NCBI RefSeq assembly: GCF_020873915.1
Contig: NZ_JAHWGP010000040.1
Coordinates: 1 to 64,000, forward strand
Length of the DNA: 64,000 nt
Origin: Streptomyces sp. DH5
GTDB taxonomy: Bacteria > Actinomycetota > Actinomycetes > Streptomycetales > Streptomycetaceae
Reading direction: 5' to 3'
Each line of letters starts with the position of its first letter. The first letter of the stretch is position 1. This document shows positions 30,277 to 39,600 of the stretch, one piece after another. The translations under genes and the position numbers were made by a program. The notes beneath the pieces were generated by a model. It was not told the origin of the DNA. It did no database searches and worked only from the letters and a program-made list of their open reading frames with translations.

Positions 30277-31565
30277 GGGACGGAACCCCTCCGGCGGCGC
30301 GCCCGGCCGGCCCCGCCCCTGCTCCTGCCCCTGCCCCGGAGAACGTGCCCTCCTTCCACGAGATGTGGCGGCAACTGGAGCCCGTCGGACGCCACGCCGC
30401 CTCCGGCGGCTACCGCAGGTTCGCCTGGACCGGGGCCGACGCCGACTGCCGTGCCTGGTTCGAGGAGCAGGCCCGCGCCCGGCGGCTGACCTACGAGGTC
30501 GACCGGAACGGCAACCAGTGGGCCTGGCTCGGTGACCCCGCACGGGGCGACGCGGTCGTCACCGGGTCGCACCTGGACTCCGTGCCCGACGGCGGGGCAT
30601 TCGACGGGCCCCTCGGGGTGGTGTCCGCCTTCGCCGCCCTCGACGAACTGCGCCGCAGGGGCACGCACCGCGCACGGCCCCTCGGCATCGTCAACTTCGG
30701 CGACGAGGAGGGCGCCCGCTTCGGGCTCGCCTGTGTCGGCTCCCGGCTCACCACGGGCGCGCTCACCGTCGAGCAGGCCCACCGCCTCACCGACGGCGAC
30801 GGCATCACGCTCCCGCAGGCCATGGAGGCCGCCGGACACGACCCCGACGCCATCGGCGCCGACCCGGGACGGCTGAGCCGCATAGGGGCCTTCGTCGAAC
30901 TCCACGTCGAACAGGGCCGGGCCCTGGACCTGTCCGGCGACCGCGTCGGCGTCGCGTCCGCCATCTGGCCGCACGGCCGCTGGCGGTTCGACTTCCGCGG
31001 CGAGGCCAACCACGCGGGCACCACCCGGCTCACCGACCGCCGCGATCCGATGCTGTCGTACGCCGAAACCGTCCTCGCCGCCCGCCGCGAGGCCGAACTC
31101 GCCGGTGCCGTCGCCACCTTCGGCAAGATCGCCGTCGAACCGAACGGCGTCAACGCCATCGCCTCCGTGGTGCGCGGCTGGCTGGACTCCCGCGCCCCCG
31201 ACCAGGACCGCCTCGACGCCGTGGTCGGCGCGGTACGGCGGGCCGCCCGCGCCCACGCCGCCGCCCACGGCGTCGACCTCGACGTCGAACGCGAGTCCTT
31301 CACGCCCGTCGTCGAGTTCGACCACGCGCTGCGCGACGAGCTCGCCCGTATCCTGGGCGCCGGCACGGACCTCACGGTGCCCGTCCTCGGCACCGGCGCC
31401 GGACACGACGCCGGGATCCTCTCCGCGCACGTCCCGACCGCCATGCTGTTCGTGCGCAACCCCACCGGCGTCTCGCACTCCCCGGCGGAGCACGCCACCG
31501 AGGACGACTGCGTGGCCGGAGTCCTCGCCCTCGCCGACGTACTGGAAGGACTGGTCCGCACGTGA
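30273..31565 (+). CDS. M20-family amidohydrolase; candidate N-formylglutamate amidohydrolase
   Basis: A di-metal hydrolase of 430 residues in the allantoate amidohydrolase / N-carbamoyl-L-amino acid hydrolase group. Metal ligands fit H100 and D111 ([15 protein letters not shown]), E145-E146 (DEEGARFG) and H211 (ELHVEQG). [14 protein letters not shown] is the dimer-lid substrate segment, and H402 in GVSHSPAEH is conserved. It overlaps both hutU and hutF by four bases. Since hutF makes N-formylglutamate and no HutG-type hydrolase is present, this enzyme most likely removes the formyl group. That function is inferred from context. Confidence 0.88.
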   Translation: MRDGTPPAARPAGPAPAPAPAPENVPSFHEMWRQLEPVGRHAASGGYRRFAWTGADADCRAWFEEQARARRLTYEVDRNGNQWAWLGDPARGDAVVTGSHLDSVPDGGAFDGPLGVVSAFAALDELRRRGTHRARPLGIVNFGDEEGARFGLACVGSRLTTGALTVEQAHRLTDGDGITLPQAMEAAGHDPDAIGADPGRLSRIGAFVELHVEQGRALDLSGDRVGVASAIWPHGRWRFDFRGEANHAGTTRLTDRRDPMLSYAETVLAARREAELAGAVATFGKIAVEPNGVNAIASVVRGWLDSRAPDQDRLDAVVGAVRRAARAHAAAHGVDLDVERESFTPVVEFDHALRDELARILGAGTDLTVPVLGTGAGHDAGILSAHVPTAMLFVRNPTGVSHSPAEHATEDDCVAGVLALADVLEGLVRT

Positions 31566-32944
31566 CCGCCACCCCGCGGACGTACTGGCTGGAGCACGCC
31601 TGGCTCGGCACCCTCCCCCAAGCTCCCGGCTCCGCTCGAGCAGGGGGGACCCCCGTCGAGCCGGGCGTCACCGTGGACGTACGGGACGGCCGCATCGCCG
31701 CCGTCCGCACGGACACGCCCGCCCCGCCGCCCGGTGCCGAGATCCTGCGCGGACTCACCCTCCCCGGACTGGCCAACGCCCACAGTCACGCCTTCCACCG
31801 GGCGCTGCGCGCCACCGTCCAGGTGGGCTCCGGCACCTTCTGGACGTGGCGCGAGACCATGTACGCCACGGCCGGCCGGCTCACCCCGGACACCTACCAC
31901 GCCCTCGCCCGCGCCGTGTACGCCGAGATGGCGCTGGCCGGCATCACGGCGGTCGGCGAGTTCCACTACGTCCACCACGCCCCGGGCGGCACGCCCTACG
32001 CCGACCCGAACGCCATGGGCGAGGCGCTCGTCGACGCCGCCGCCGAAGCCGGCATCCGCATCACGCTCCTCGACACCGCCTACCTCTCCTCCGGTTTCGG
32101 GCAGCCGCCCACCACCCACCAGCTCCGCTTCTCCGACGGCGACGCGGACGCCTGGGCCCAGCGCTGTTCCGATCTCGGGGAACGGGACCACGCACGGATC
32201 GGCGCGGCGATCCACTCCGTCCGGGCCGTACCGGCGGAGCAGTTGGCGACCGTGGCACGCTGGGCCGAGGAGCGGCGGGCCCCGCTCCACGTCCACCTCT
32301 CCGAGCAGACCGCCGAGAACGACGCCTGCCAGGAGGCGCACGGGTGCACCCCGGCCCAGCTGCTCGCCCTGCACGGCGTGCTCGGGCCGCGCACCACGGG
32401 AGTCCACAACACCCACCTGACCGCCGAGGACGTCTCGCTCATCGGCGGCAGCGGCACCGGCACCTGCATGTGCCCGACGACCGAACGGGATCTCGCCGAC
32501 GGCATCGGTCCCGCCGTCGCCCTGCAGAACGAGGGCTCGCCCCTCTGTCTCGGCTCCGACAGCCACGCCGTGATCGACCTGCTGGAGGAGGCGCGGGCGA
32601 TGGAACTGGACGAGCGCCTGCGCACCCGCTCCCGCGGCCACTGGACGGCCGCCGCGCTGCTGCGGGCCGCCTCCGCCGACGGACACGCCGCCCTCGGCTG
32701 GGACGGCATCGGCACCATCGAGGCCGGGGCACGCGCCGACCTCGTCACCCTCGCCCTCGACTCCGTCAGAACAGCGGGGCCGCCGCCCCGGCTCGGCGCC
32801 GAGACGGCCGTATTCGCCGCGACCGCGGCGGACGTGCGCCACACGGTGGTGGCGGGCCGGCACGTCGTGCGCGACGGGGCGCACACGCTCGTCCCCGACG
32901 TGCCCGGAGCCCTCGCGCGGGCAGTCGAAGCCCTGCGCGCCTGA
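31562..32944 (+). CDS. hutF: Formimidoylglutamate deiminase
   Basis: This amidohydrolase-superfamily enzyme converts N-formimino-L-glutamate to N-formyl-L-glutamate and ammonia. The metal motif NAHSHAFHR holds H74 and H76. Later ligands lie in [12 protein letters not shown] and [31 protein letters not shown] is also typical of the family. Residues about 17-31 are encoded by a dispersed repeat and give an extra loop next to the first strand, so this copy is slightly longer at the N-terminus than expected. GTG start overlaps the preceding stop (GTGA). Confidence 0.93.
   Translation: MTATPRTYWLEHAWLGTLPQAPGSARAGGTPVEPGVTVDVRDGRIAAVRTDTPAPPPGAEILRGLTLPGLANAHSHAFHRALRATVQVGSGTFWTWRETMYATAGRLTPDTYHALARAVYAEMALAGITAVGEFHYVHHAPGGTPYADPNAMGEALVDAAAEAGIRITLLDTAYLSSGFGQPPTTHQLRFSDGDADAWAQRCSDLGERDHARIGAAIHSVRAVPAEQLATVARWAEERRAPLHVHLSEQTAENDACQEAHGCTPAQLLALHGVLGPRTTGVHNTHLTAEDVSLIGGSGTGTCMCPTTERDLADGIGPAVALQNEGSPLCLGSDSHAVIDLLEEARAMELDERLRTRSRGHWTAAALLRAASADGHAALGWDGIGTIEAGARADLVTLALDSVRTAGPPPRLGAETAVFAATAADVRHTVVAGRHVVRDGAHTLVPDVPGALARAVEALRA
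31612..31655 (+). repeat. Dispersed CTCGAG hairpin repeat inside hutF, copy 2
   Basis: The segment CTCCCCCAAGCTCCCGGCTC continuing CGCTCGAGCAGGGGGGACCCCC has the CCCCC...GCTCGAGC..GGGGG fold-back of the copy at 19766. It lies in frame and adds about 15 codons to hutF. Confidence 0.65.
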
Positions 32945-32964
32945 CGACGATCCACGAGGACACC

Positions 32965-34134
32965 ATGAGCAGCACCGTCATCAGCGACATCGCCACGCTG
33001 GTCACCAACGACCCCTCCCTCGACGGCTCTCCCCTCGGCACGGTCCGGGACGCGGCCGTCGTCATCGAGGGCGACCGCGTCGTGTGGACCGGTGAATCAA
33101 GCAAAGCACCCGCCACTGACAACCGGGTCGACGCGGCGGGCCGGGCGGTCCTGCCCGGCTTCGTCGACTCCCACTCCCACCTGGTCTTCGCGGGCGACCG
33201 CACCGAGGAGTTCAACGCCCGCATGTCCGGCCGCCCCTACCGCGCGGGCGGCATCCGTACGACAGTGGCCGCCACCCGGTCGGCGAGCGACGCGGAACTG
33301 GAGGCGAACCTCACCCGTCTCCTCGCCGAGGCGCTGCGTCAGGGCACCACGACCTTCGAGACCAAGTCCGGATACGGACTGAGCACCGAACACGAGGCCC
33401 GCGCGCTGCGCCTGGCGGCCCGTCACACCGACGAGGTCACCTTCCTGGGGGCCCACATCGTCGCCCCCGAGTACGCCGACGACCCCGCCGCCTACGTGGA
33501 GCTGGTCACCGGCGAGATGCTGGACGCCTGCGCGCCGCACGCCCGCTGGATCGACGTGTTCTGCGAGCAGGGCGCCTTCGACGGCGACCAGGCCCGCGCG
33601 ATCCTCACCGCGGGCAGGGCGAAGGGCCTGCGTCCGCGCGTCCACGCCAACCAGCTCTCCTACGGCCCGGGGGTGCGGCTCGCCGTGGAGCTGGACGCGG
33701 CCAGCGCCGACCACTGCACGCACCTCACCGACGCCGACGTGGACGCCCTCGCCCAGGGGAACACCGTCGCCACCCTGCTGCCCGGCGCCGAGTTCTCCAC
33801 CCGCGCAGAGTGGCCGGACGCCCGCCGGCTGCTGGACGCCGGGGTGACGGTCGCGCTGTCCACCGACTGCAACCCCGGTTCGTCCTTCACGTCCTCCGTG
33901 CCCTTCTGCGTCGCCCTCGCGGTGCGGGACATGGGGATGACCCCGGACGAGGCGGTGTGGTCGGCCACCGCGGGCGGCGCGGCGGCCCTGCGCCGGGACG
34001 ACGTCGGCCGCCTGGCCCCGGGCGCGTACGCCGACCTCGTCCTGCTCGACGCGCCCAGCCACGTCCACCTCGCCTACCGGCCGGGCGTCCCGCTGGTCGC
34101 GGGGGTGTGGCGCCGGGGCGTCCGCGTGGTGTGA
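32965..34134 (+). CDS. hutI: Imidazolonepropionase
   Basis: This metal-dependent amidohydrolase opens 4-imidazolone-5-propionate to N-formimino-L-glutamate, the third step of histidine degradation. The 389-residue protein has the metal motif [11 protein letters not shown] (H70, H72) and [22 protein letters not shown] and the late motif [15 protein letters not shown] are typical of HutI. The ATG at 32965 has GAGGA five bases upstream and follows hutF by 20 bp, so it belongs to the same operon. A terminator follows at 34172. Confidence 0.96.
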   Translation: MSSTVISDIATLVTNDPSLDGSPLGTVRDAAVVIEGDRVVWTGESSKAPATDNRVDAAGRAVLPGFVDSHSHLVFAGDRTEEFNARMSGRPYRAGGIRTTVAATRSASDAELEANLTRLLAEALRQGTTTFETKSGYGLSTEHEARALRLAARHTDEVTFLGAHIVAPEYADDPAAYVELVTGEMLDACAPHARWIDVFCEQGAFDGDQARAILTAGRAKGLRPRVHANQLSYGPGVRLAVELDAASADHCTHLTDADVDALAQGNTVATLLPGAEFSTRAEWPDARRLLDAGVTVALSTDCNPGSSFTSSVPFCVALAVRDMGMTPDEAVWSATAGGAAALRRDDVGRLAPGAYADLVLLDAPSHVHLAYRPGVPLVAGVWRRGVRVV

Positions 34135-34171
34135 CCCGGGGGCCGTACGGCGGGCGCGGCGGCACGAGGAA

Positions 34172-34197
34172 GGGGCGGTCCGGCCGCGGACCGCCCC
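34172..34197. terminator. Bidirectional terminator between hutI and the sigma gene
   Basis: GGGGCGGTCCG (34172-34182) and CGGACCGCCCC (34187-34197) form a perfect 11-bp stem with a GCCG loop, between convergent genes. Confidence 0.8.
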
Positions 34198-34225
34198 CTG
34201 GAGGACGAACGTCACCCGGTGAGGA

Positions 34226-35140
34226 CTACTCCTCGACCGTGAGCCCCCTGCGCAGTTTCACCAGCGTCCGCGACAGCAGACGCGAGACGTGCATCTGGGA
34301 GATGCCCAGTTCTTCGCCGATCTCCGACTGGGTCATGCCGGCGACGAAGCGCAGCGACAGGATCTTGCGGTCGCGCGACGGCAGTTCGGCGATCAGCGGC
34401 TTCAACGACTCGATGTACTCGATGCCTTCGAGCCCGTGGTCCTCGTAACCGATCCGGTCCGCCAGCGCGCCCTCGGCGTCGTCCTCCTCCGGCTGGGCGT
34501 CCAGCGAGGAGGCGGTGTACGCGTTCGACGCCGCCATGCCCTCGACGACCTCGTCGGGGGTGATGCCCAGACGCTCCGCCAGCTCGGCCACCGTCGGCGC
34601 GCGGTCGAGCTGCTGGGCCAGTTCGTCACCGGCCTTGGCCAGGTCCAGGCGGAGTTCCTGCAGTCGGCGCGGGACGCGCACGGACCACGAGGTGTCGCGG
34701 AAGAAGCGCTTGATCTCACCGATGATGGTCGGCATCGCGAACGTGGGGAATTCCACACCGCGCGACATCTCGAAGCGGTCGATCGCCTTGATCAGGCCGA
34801 CCGTGCCGACCTGGATGATGTCCTCCATCGGCTCGCTGCGGGTGCGGAAGCGGGAGGCGGCGAACTTGACCAGCGCGAGGTTCAGTTCGACGAGCGTGTT
34901 GCGTACGTACGAGTACTGGCGGGTGCCTTCCTCCAGCGTCTCCAGGCGCTCGAAGAGGGTCTTGGACAGGGCCCGCGCGTCGACCGGGCCCACCTCGTCG
35001 TAGGGGGGGATCTCCGGTAGTCCGGCGAGTAGGCCGCCGGGGACGACACCCAAGTCGTCCAGTTCGATGGGATCCAGATGTTCCGGAGCGGGTGTCGACG
35101 TCGCTTCAGGGGTAGGCGAAGCGTCGAGCCGGGGTGACAT
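34226..35140 (-). CDS. sigI: SigB/SigF/SigG-type stress sigma factor (SigI-like)
   Basis: An alternative sigma-70 family factor of 304 residues. Region 2 contains DIIQVGTVGLIKAIDRFEMSR and GVEFPTFAMPTIIGEIKRFF, region 3 contains RVPRRLQELRLDL and APTVAELAERLGI. Region 4 ends in the helix-turn-helix GMTQSEIGEELGISQMHVSR. The divergent genes encode an anti-anti-sigma and an anti-sigma, indicating partner-switching control. The ATG at 35140 is chosen for GGAGG five bases upstream over ATGs at 35152 and 35164. The SigI name rests on synteny with S. coelicolor SCO3068 as remembered. Confidence 0.88.
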   Translation of the reverse strand: MSPRLDASPTPEATSTPAPEHLDPIELDDLGVVPGGLLAGLPEIPPYDEVGPVDARALSKTLFERLETLEEGTRQYSYVRNTLVELNLALVKFAASRFRTRSEPMEDIIQVGTVGLIKAIDRFEMSRGVEFPTFAMPTIIGEIKRFFRDTSWSVRVPRRLQELRLDLAKAGDELAQQLDRAPTVAELAERLGITPDEVVEGMAASNAYTASSLDAQPEEDDAEGALADRIGYEDHGLEGIEYIESLKPLIAELPSRDRKILSLRFVAGMTQSEIGEELGISQMHVSRLLSRTLVKLRRGLTVEE

Positions 35141-35242
35141 GATGTCCTCCATCGTTCTCGGCATATGGCTGCCGAAGCCGATACGTGCACTGCGGTGTGC
35201 GGCGCCTCCAAAGCCGGCCGTGTCGGTTGCGTGTCTTTACTA

Positions 35243-35272
35243 GCCCTATCGGCTTCCGCAAGCACATCGCAA
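35243..35272 (-). promoter_or_regulatory. Possible promoter of the sigma gene
   Basis: On the minus strand TTGCGA (35272-35267) and TAGGGC (35248-35243) are 18 bp apart, about 100 bases before the start. The fit to a housekeeping promoter is moderate. Confidence 0.4.
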
Positions 35273-35400
35273 GTGCGTTCTGTGCGCATATGTCTGTTTG
35301 TGCGTGATTGTTAGAGTGTCGGTGTGTGGCCGGAAGGCGTAATGTTCAAGGGCGTCAGCAAGCAGCCACAGCAGCCACGACGTCGGGAGAGAGAGACGGC

Positions 35401-35778
35401 ATGGACCGCGGGACGGTCGGCAGCGCACAGTCGGGCCGGCTTCTGGTCGAGGTGCGAGAAGAGGGCCCCAGTGCCGTCGTGACTCCGGCGGGTGAGTTGG
35501 ATCACCACACCGCCGAGTTGTTGCGGGAGCCACTGGAGGGCTGCCTCGCCAAGGGATTCAAGCGTCTTGTCATCGACTGCTCCCGGTTGGAGTTCTGTGA
35601 CTCCACCGGGCTGAACGTGCTGCTCGGTGCCCGGCTGAAGGCCGAGGCGGCGGGAGGCGGCGTTCACCTCGCGGGAATGCAGTCCGTGGTCGCGCGCGTG
35701 TTCGAGATCACGGGAGCGGACGCGGTGTTCGCCGTGCACGACACTCTCGAGGCGGCGCTGGCCGACGATTCGGCGTGA
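35401..35778 (+). CDS. STAS-domain anti-anti-sigma factor
   Basis: A 125-residue single STAS domain of the SpoIIAA/RsbV type. The phosphorylatable serine is S68 in EFCDSTGLNVLLGARLKA. The ELDHHTAELLREPLEG helix and a C-terminal FEITGADAVFAVHDTLEAAL complete the fold. Unphosphorylated protein would sequester the anti-sigma kinase and free the sigma factor. It is divergent from the sigma gene and 242 bp before the anti-sigma gene. The S. coelicolor partner of SigI has been named ArsI; this gene is likely its equivalent. Confidence 0.9.
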   Translation: MDRGTVGSAQSGRLLVEVREEGPSAVVTPAGELDHHTAELLREPLEGCLAKGFKRLVIDCSRLEFCDSTGLNVLLGARLKAEAAGGGVHLAGMQSVVARVFEITGADAVFAVHDTLEAALADDSA

Positions 35779-36020
35779 CCCGGGCGGGCACGCCCGGCGG
35801 GGCGCTCCCGTCACCTCCATCACCGGACGTACACATGTGTCGCGCCTTTTCGCGCGAAAACGTGGGTGTCCCGCCGGTCCCCTCGGGCAGGAGACTTCCT
35901 GAACGGGCTGGACATGGTGGTCGCGAGAGCGCCGGGAACCGGCCGTGCCGTACCGGCGTGACCAACCGAGTACGGAATCTTTCGAAGCCTGAACTGGTGA
36001 CACGGTGAGGTGAAGCGCTG

Positions 36021-36575
36021 ATGAGCACCACCCGGCCCTATTCGCCGGGCGACCGCGGTCCGGAGGCCAGCGGCGCTTCCGGGACGCCCGGGGGCGCGGC
36101 GGCGGCCGGGGGCGCGCCCGAAGGCGGCGTGGCCACGCCGGCCGCACCGGCGGACGTCCCGGTCGGCGGCGGGGTCCGCCGGCTGAGCTTCGACGACCAG
36201 AGCGGCGTCGTCCCGCTCGCCCGTGATTTCACCCGCCAGGCGCTGTACGAGTGGGGCTGGTTGCCCGCCGGCGGCGCGGACCGGCGGGCTGCCGCCGAGG
36301 ACGTGCTGCTCGTGGTGTCCGAGCTGGTCACCAACGCCTGCCTGCACGCCGAAGGGCCTGATCACCTGGCCATCATGTGCGACAGGAAGGTGATCCGGCT
36401 GGAGGTCACCGACCGGGGTACGGGGCAGCCGGCCCCGCGCACCCCGCATCAGGCGGGGCGGCCCGGTGGTCACGGCATGTTCATCGTGCAGCGGCTGTGC
36501 CTGGACTGGGGCGTCGTGCGGTCCCCGGACACCCCCGGCAAGACCGTCTGGGCGGAACTCGGAACCCCCGGCTGA
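36021..36575 (+). CDS. RsbW-like anti-sigma factor (HATPase_c)
   Basis: The 184-residue protein has a disordered Ala/Gly/Pro N-terminus (1-50). An HATPase_c domain follows, with N-box VLLVVSELVTNACLHAEGPD, G1-like EVTDRGTGQPAP and GRPGGHGMFIVQRL. Proteins of this type bind a sigma factor and phosphorylate the STAS antagonist. The G1 box reads DRGTG rather than DxGxG with a following Pro, still within family range. Its partner is presumably the STAS protein upstream, with the divergent sigma factor as the target. Start has GAGGTGAAG upstream. Confidence 0.88.
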   Translation: MSTTRPYSPGDRGPEASGASGTPGGAAAAGGAPEGGVATPAAPADVPVGGGVRRLSFDDQSGVVPLARDFTRQALYEWGWLPAGGADRRAAAEDVLLVVSELVTNACLHAEGPDHLAIMCDRKVIRLEVTDRGTGQPAPRTPHQAGRPGGHGMFIVQRLCLDWGVVRSPDTPGKTVWAELGTPG

Positions 36576-36641
36576 GCCAGGTTCTTTCGCCCCCGCCGCC
36601 CCCTTCCGTTCCCGTCCCCGGGGGGCGCTGCCCCCGGACCC

Positions 36642-36698
36642 CCCGCTCCTCGAACGCCGGAGGGGCTGAATCAGCCCCTCCGGCGTTCGAGGAGCGGG
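36642..36698. terminator. Perfect 28-bp inverted repeat
   Basis: The arms 36642-36669 and 36671-36698 are exact reverse complements, built from CGCTCCTCGAACGCCGGAGG and flanks, with one central base. It lies between convergent genes and resembles a common Streptomyces repeat family. It would act as a bidirectional terminator or form a cruciform. Confidence 0.8.
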
Positions 36699-36784
36699 CT
36701 CCGGGGCGGAGCCCCAGGTTCGGGACGGGAAGGGGCGGCGGGGCGAGACGAAGCGAGCAGCGGCACGGGCGCGCCCCCGAACGC

Positions 36785-36824
36785 ACGGAGGGTCCCGCAT
36801 CCGACCGGATGCGGGACCCTCCGT
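36785..36824 (-). terminator. Terminator after the POT transporter gene
   Basis: ACGGAGGGTCCCGCATCCG (36785-36803) pairs perfectly with its complement at 36806-36824 across 2 nt, 29 bases past the minus-strand stop. Confidence 0.85.
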
Positions 36825-36853
36825 CTACGCGGGCCGAGCCCAGGGTGATCCGC

Positions 36854-38350
36854 TCAGCGGACGTCCCCCATGAGGGCCTTGACCTTCTTCCGGTACATCC
36901 ACACCGCGACACCCGCGAGCACGGCCAGCGTCGCCTCCATCGCGACGACACCCGTCTTGTTCAGGTCGACGCCCGCGATGGACAGCAGGCCGGTCGTGGC
37001 GTCACCCGCGGTGACCGCCAGGAACCAGACACCCATCATCTGCGACGCGTACTTCGCCGGCGCCATCTTCGTGGTGACCGACAGGCCCACCGGGGAGAGC
37101 AGCAGCTCACCGACGGTCTGGACGAAGTAGATCGCCACCAGCCACAGCGCCGCCGCCTTGTGACCGCCCTCGGCGATCGACAGCGGGGCCAGGAACAGGA
37201 AGAACGAGACACCGACCAGCACCAGGCCGGAGGCGAACTTCACGATCGTGCTCGGCTCCTTGCCGCGCCGGTTCAGCGCCAGCCAGATCCAGGCGAAGAC
37301 CGGCGCCAGCGCCATGATCAGGACCGGGTTGACCGACTGGTACCAGGAGACCGGGAACTCCCAGCCGAAGACGCTGTTCTCGGCCGACGAGTCGGCGAAG
37401 ATCGACAGGGTCGAGCCGCCCTGGTCGTAGATCATCCAGAAGATCGCGGCGGCGACGAAGAACCAGATGTACGCGGACATCTTCGACTGCTCGGTGCGGT
37501 CCAGGTCCTTGTCGCGCTTGATGCGGGCGATCACCATCACCGGCACGATCACGCCGAGCAGCGTCAGCGGGACCAGCACCCAGTTCAGGGTGTAGGTGCC
37601 GCTGATGCCGAGGACGGCGTACGCGACGACGGCGATGCCGGCCCACAGCGCGGACTTGCGCAGCGTCGAGGCACGCTCCTGGCTGGAGAGCGGCTTGGGG
37701 ACGACGCTCGACCGGGGGTCGAGGTGGCGGCTGCCCAGCAGGAACTGCGTCACGCCGAGGCCCATGCCGAGCGCGGCGAGCGTGAAGCCCAGGTGCCAGT
37801 TGACGCTCTCGCCGACGGTGCCGATGATCAGCGGCGCGGCGAAGGCACCCAGGTTGATGCCCATGTAGAAGACGGTGAAGCCGCCGTCCCGGCGCGGGTC
37901 GTCCGGACCCTGGTACAACTGGCCCACCATCGTGGAGATGTTGGCCTTCAGCAGGCCGGAGCCGATCGCGACGAGGCCGAGCCCCGCGTAGAAGGTCCCG
38001 GAGGACGGCAGGGCCAGCGTCAGGTGGCCCAGCATGATGATGCCGCCCGCGACGGCGACGGTCTTGCGGGGACCCCAGACACGGTCGCCGAACCAGCCGC
38101 CCGGCATCGTGAGCAGGTACACCAGCGAGAGGTAGACCGAGTAGATCGCGGTAGCGGTGCCCGCGCTCATGCCCAGTCCGCCCGGCGCGACGAGGTACAG
38201 CGGGAGCAGGGCCCTCATGCCGTAGTAGGAGAACCGCTCCCACATCTCGGTCATGAAGAGGGTGGCCAGTCCGCGGGGGTGGCCGAAGAAGGTCTTCTCG
38301 GAACCGGGGGTGCCCGGTGAGACCGAGTCCTTCGTCAGGCTGGACGCCAT
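36854..38350 (-). CDS. Proton-dependent oligopeptide transporter (POT/PTR2 family)
   Basis: A 498-residue inner-membrane symporter with 12 or more predicted helices. The proton-coupling ExxERF motif is E35-x-x-E38-R39-F40 in TEMWERFSYYGMRALLPLYL. Helix 2-3 carries GGWFGDRVWGPRKTV and helix 7 carries WFFVAAAIFWMIYDQGGSTL. It would import di- and tripeptides. The ATG at 38350 has AAGGAA five bases upstream; longer frames run through intergenic sequence. It sits alone, between two strong hairpins and a 513-bp upstream region. Confidence 0.93.
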   Translation of the reverse strand: MASSLTKDSVSPGTPGSEKTFFGHPRGLATLFMTEMWERFSYYGMRALLPLYLVAPGGLGMSAGTATAIYSVYLSLVYLLTMPGGWFGDRVWGPRKTVAVAGGIIMLGHLTLALPSSGTFYAGLGLVAIGSGLLKANISTMVGQLYQGPDDPRRDGGFTVFYMGINLGAFAAPLIIGTVGESVNWHLGFTLAALGMGLGVTQFLLGSRHLDPRSSVVPKPLSSQERASTLRKSALWAGIAVVAYAVLGISGTYTLNWVLVPLTLLGVIVPVMVIARIKRDKDLDRTEQSKMSAYIWFFVAAAIFWMIYDQGGSTLSIFADSSAENSVFGWEFPVSWYQSVNPVLIMALAPVFAWIWLALNRRGKEPSTIVKFASGLVLVGVSFFLFLAPLSIAEGGHKAAALWLVAIYFVQTVGELLLSPVGLSVTTKMAPAKYASQMMGVWFLAVTAGDATTGLLSIAGVDLNKTGVVAMEATLAVLAGVAVWMYRKKVKALMGDVR

Positions 38351-38863
38351 GGTCGTTCCTTGCTGTCGGGACGCGTCGCGGATGCGTGGACGCGCCCGGT
38401 GGGGGGCAGGCCGGCACCGGCGGGCGGAGCCGTCCACCCCACGCCCGGGGGAGGCCGCTCCGGATCTCGGAGCGGCGGACGGCGACCACCGGGATCCACG
38501 CCTCCGCCGCGCGTCCACGCGCGGTGAGGCCCGGCCACAGGTCATTCCTTCCGGGGCCGGCGGAAAACCGGCCCGCACGCAAAAGAGACCCTCGGCGTCG
38601 ACTGCGCCAAAGGTCCCCGTGGTGCAACAGGCGTTGTTTCACCATACGGCAGGACAGTGCCGGACATGGAAGGACTTGAGACACGGATCACAGGTTCAAG
38701 TGGAACCGCGCTCACCCATTCGAAGGTCCCACCCAGGATCTCACCCCACACCTACTGGTCCGTACCAGGGTCCGTGAAGGTGAGAGGCGGGTAGGGCGCG
38801 GGTAAGAACCTGGCCCGGCGATCACACCCCTCGGCCCGCCGCGACGGGACTACCATCACTGCC
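38351..38863. other. Divergent intergenic region between the POT gene and draR
   Basis: No gene is seen in these 513 bases. A hairpin (GGGCCGG 38554-38560 with CCGGCCC 38568-38574) lies in the probable leader of the POT gene, and TACCAT (38851-38856) is the likely draR -10. The POT leader may exceed 200 nt. Confidence 0.45.
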
Positions 38864-39541
38864 ATGACCCGTGTACTGCTCGCCGAGGACGACGCGTCCA
38901 TCTCGGAGCCGCTGGCCCGCGCCCTGCGCAGGGAGGGCTACGAAGTCGAGGTGCGTGAGGACGGACCCGGCGCACTCGAGGCCGGGATGCGGGGTGGCAT
39001 CGACCTGGTGGTGCTGGACCTCGGCCTGCCCGGCATGGACGGCCTGGAGGTCGCCCGCAGGCTCCGCTCCGAGGGGCACACGGTTCCGCTGCTGATCCTG
39101 ACCGCCCGCGCCGACGAGGTGGACACCGTCGTGGGCCTGGACGCGGGCGCCGACGACTACGTCACCAAGCCCTTCCGCCTCGCCGAACTGCTCGCCCGGG
39201 TACGGGCCCTGCTGCGGCGCGGCTCCGCCGAACCCCAGCAGCCGCCCGCCACCCACGGGGTGCGCATCGACGTCGAGTCGCACCGGGCGTGGATGGGCGA
39301 GGAGGAGCTCCAGCTGACCGCCAAGGAGTTCGACCTGCTGCGGGTCCTGGTGCGGGACGCGGGCCGGGTCGTCACCCGCGACCAGCTCATGCGCGAGGTG
39401 TGGGACACCACCTGGTGGTCCTCCACCAAGACCCTCGACATGCACATCTCCTGGCTGCGCAAGAAGCTGGGCGACGACGCCGCCAACCCCCGCTACATCG
39501 CGACCGTGCGCGGAGTGGGTTTCCGCTTCGAGAAGAGCTGA
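38864..39541 (+). CDS. draR: OmpR-family response regulator (DraR by synteny)
   Basis: A 225-residue regulator with a receiver domain (1 to about 118; acidic pocket E8-D9, phosphoacceptor D52, conserved K102). A winged-helix DNA-binding domain follows (about 130-222; LTAKEFDLLRVL and the YIATVRGVGFRF tail). It has no ribosome binding site and its ATG lies seven bases after TACCAT, suggesting a leaderless start. The kinase follows at 59 bp. In S. coelicolor the pair at this locus (SCO3063/3062) is DraR/DraK, which affects antibiotic production in glutamate-rich medium. Confidence 0.85.
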   Translation: MTRVLLAEDDASISEPLARALRREGYEVEVREDGPGALEAGMRGGIDLVVLDLGLPGMDGLEVARRLRSEGHTVPLLILTARADEVDTVVGLDAGADDYVTKPFRLAELLARVRALLRRGSAEPQQPPATHGVRIDVESHRAWMGEEELQLTAKEFDLLRVLVRDAGRVVTRDQLMREVWDTTWWSSTKTLDMHISWLRKKLGDDAANPRYIATVRGVGFRFEKS

Positions 39542-39600
39542 ACCCCGCCCGGGGTCGCCGACAGGCCGGAGCAGTGGCCGAGAGCAGTGGGTAAGAGAGC

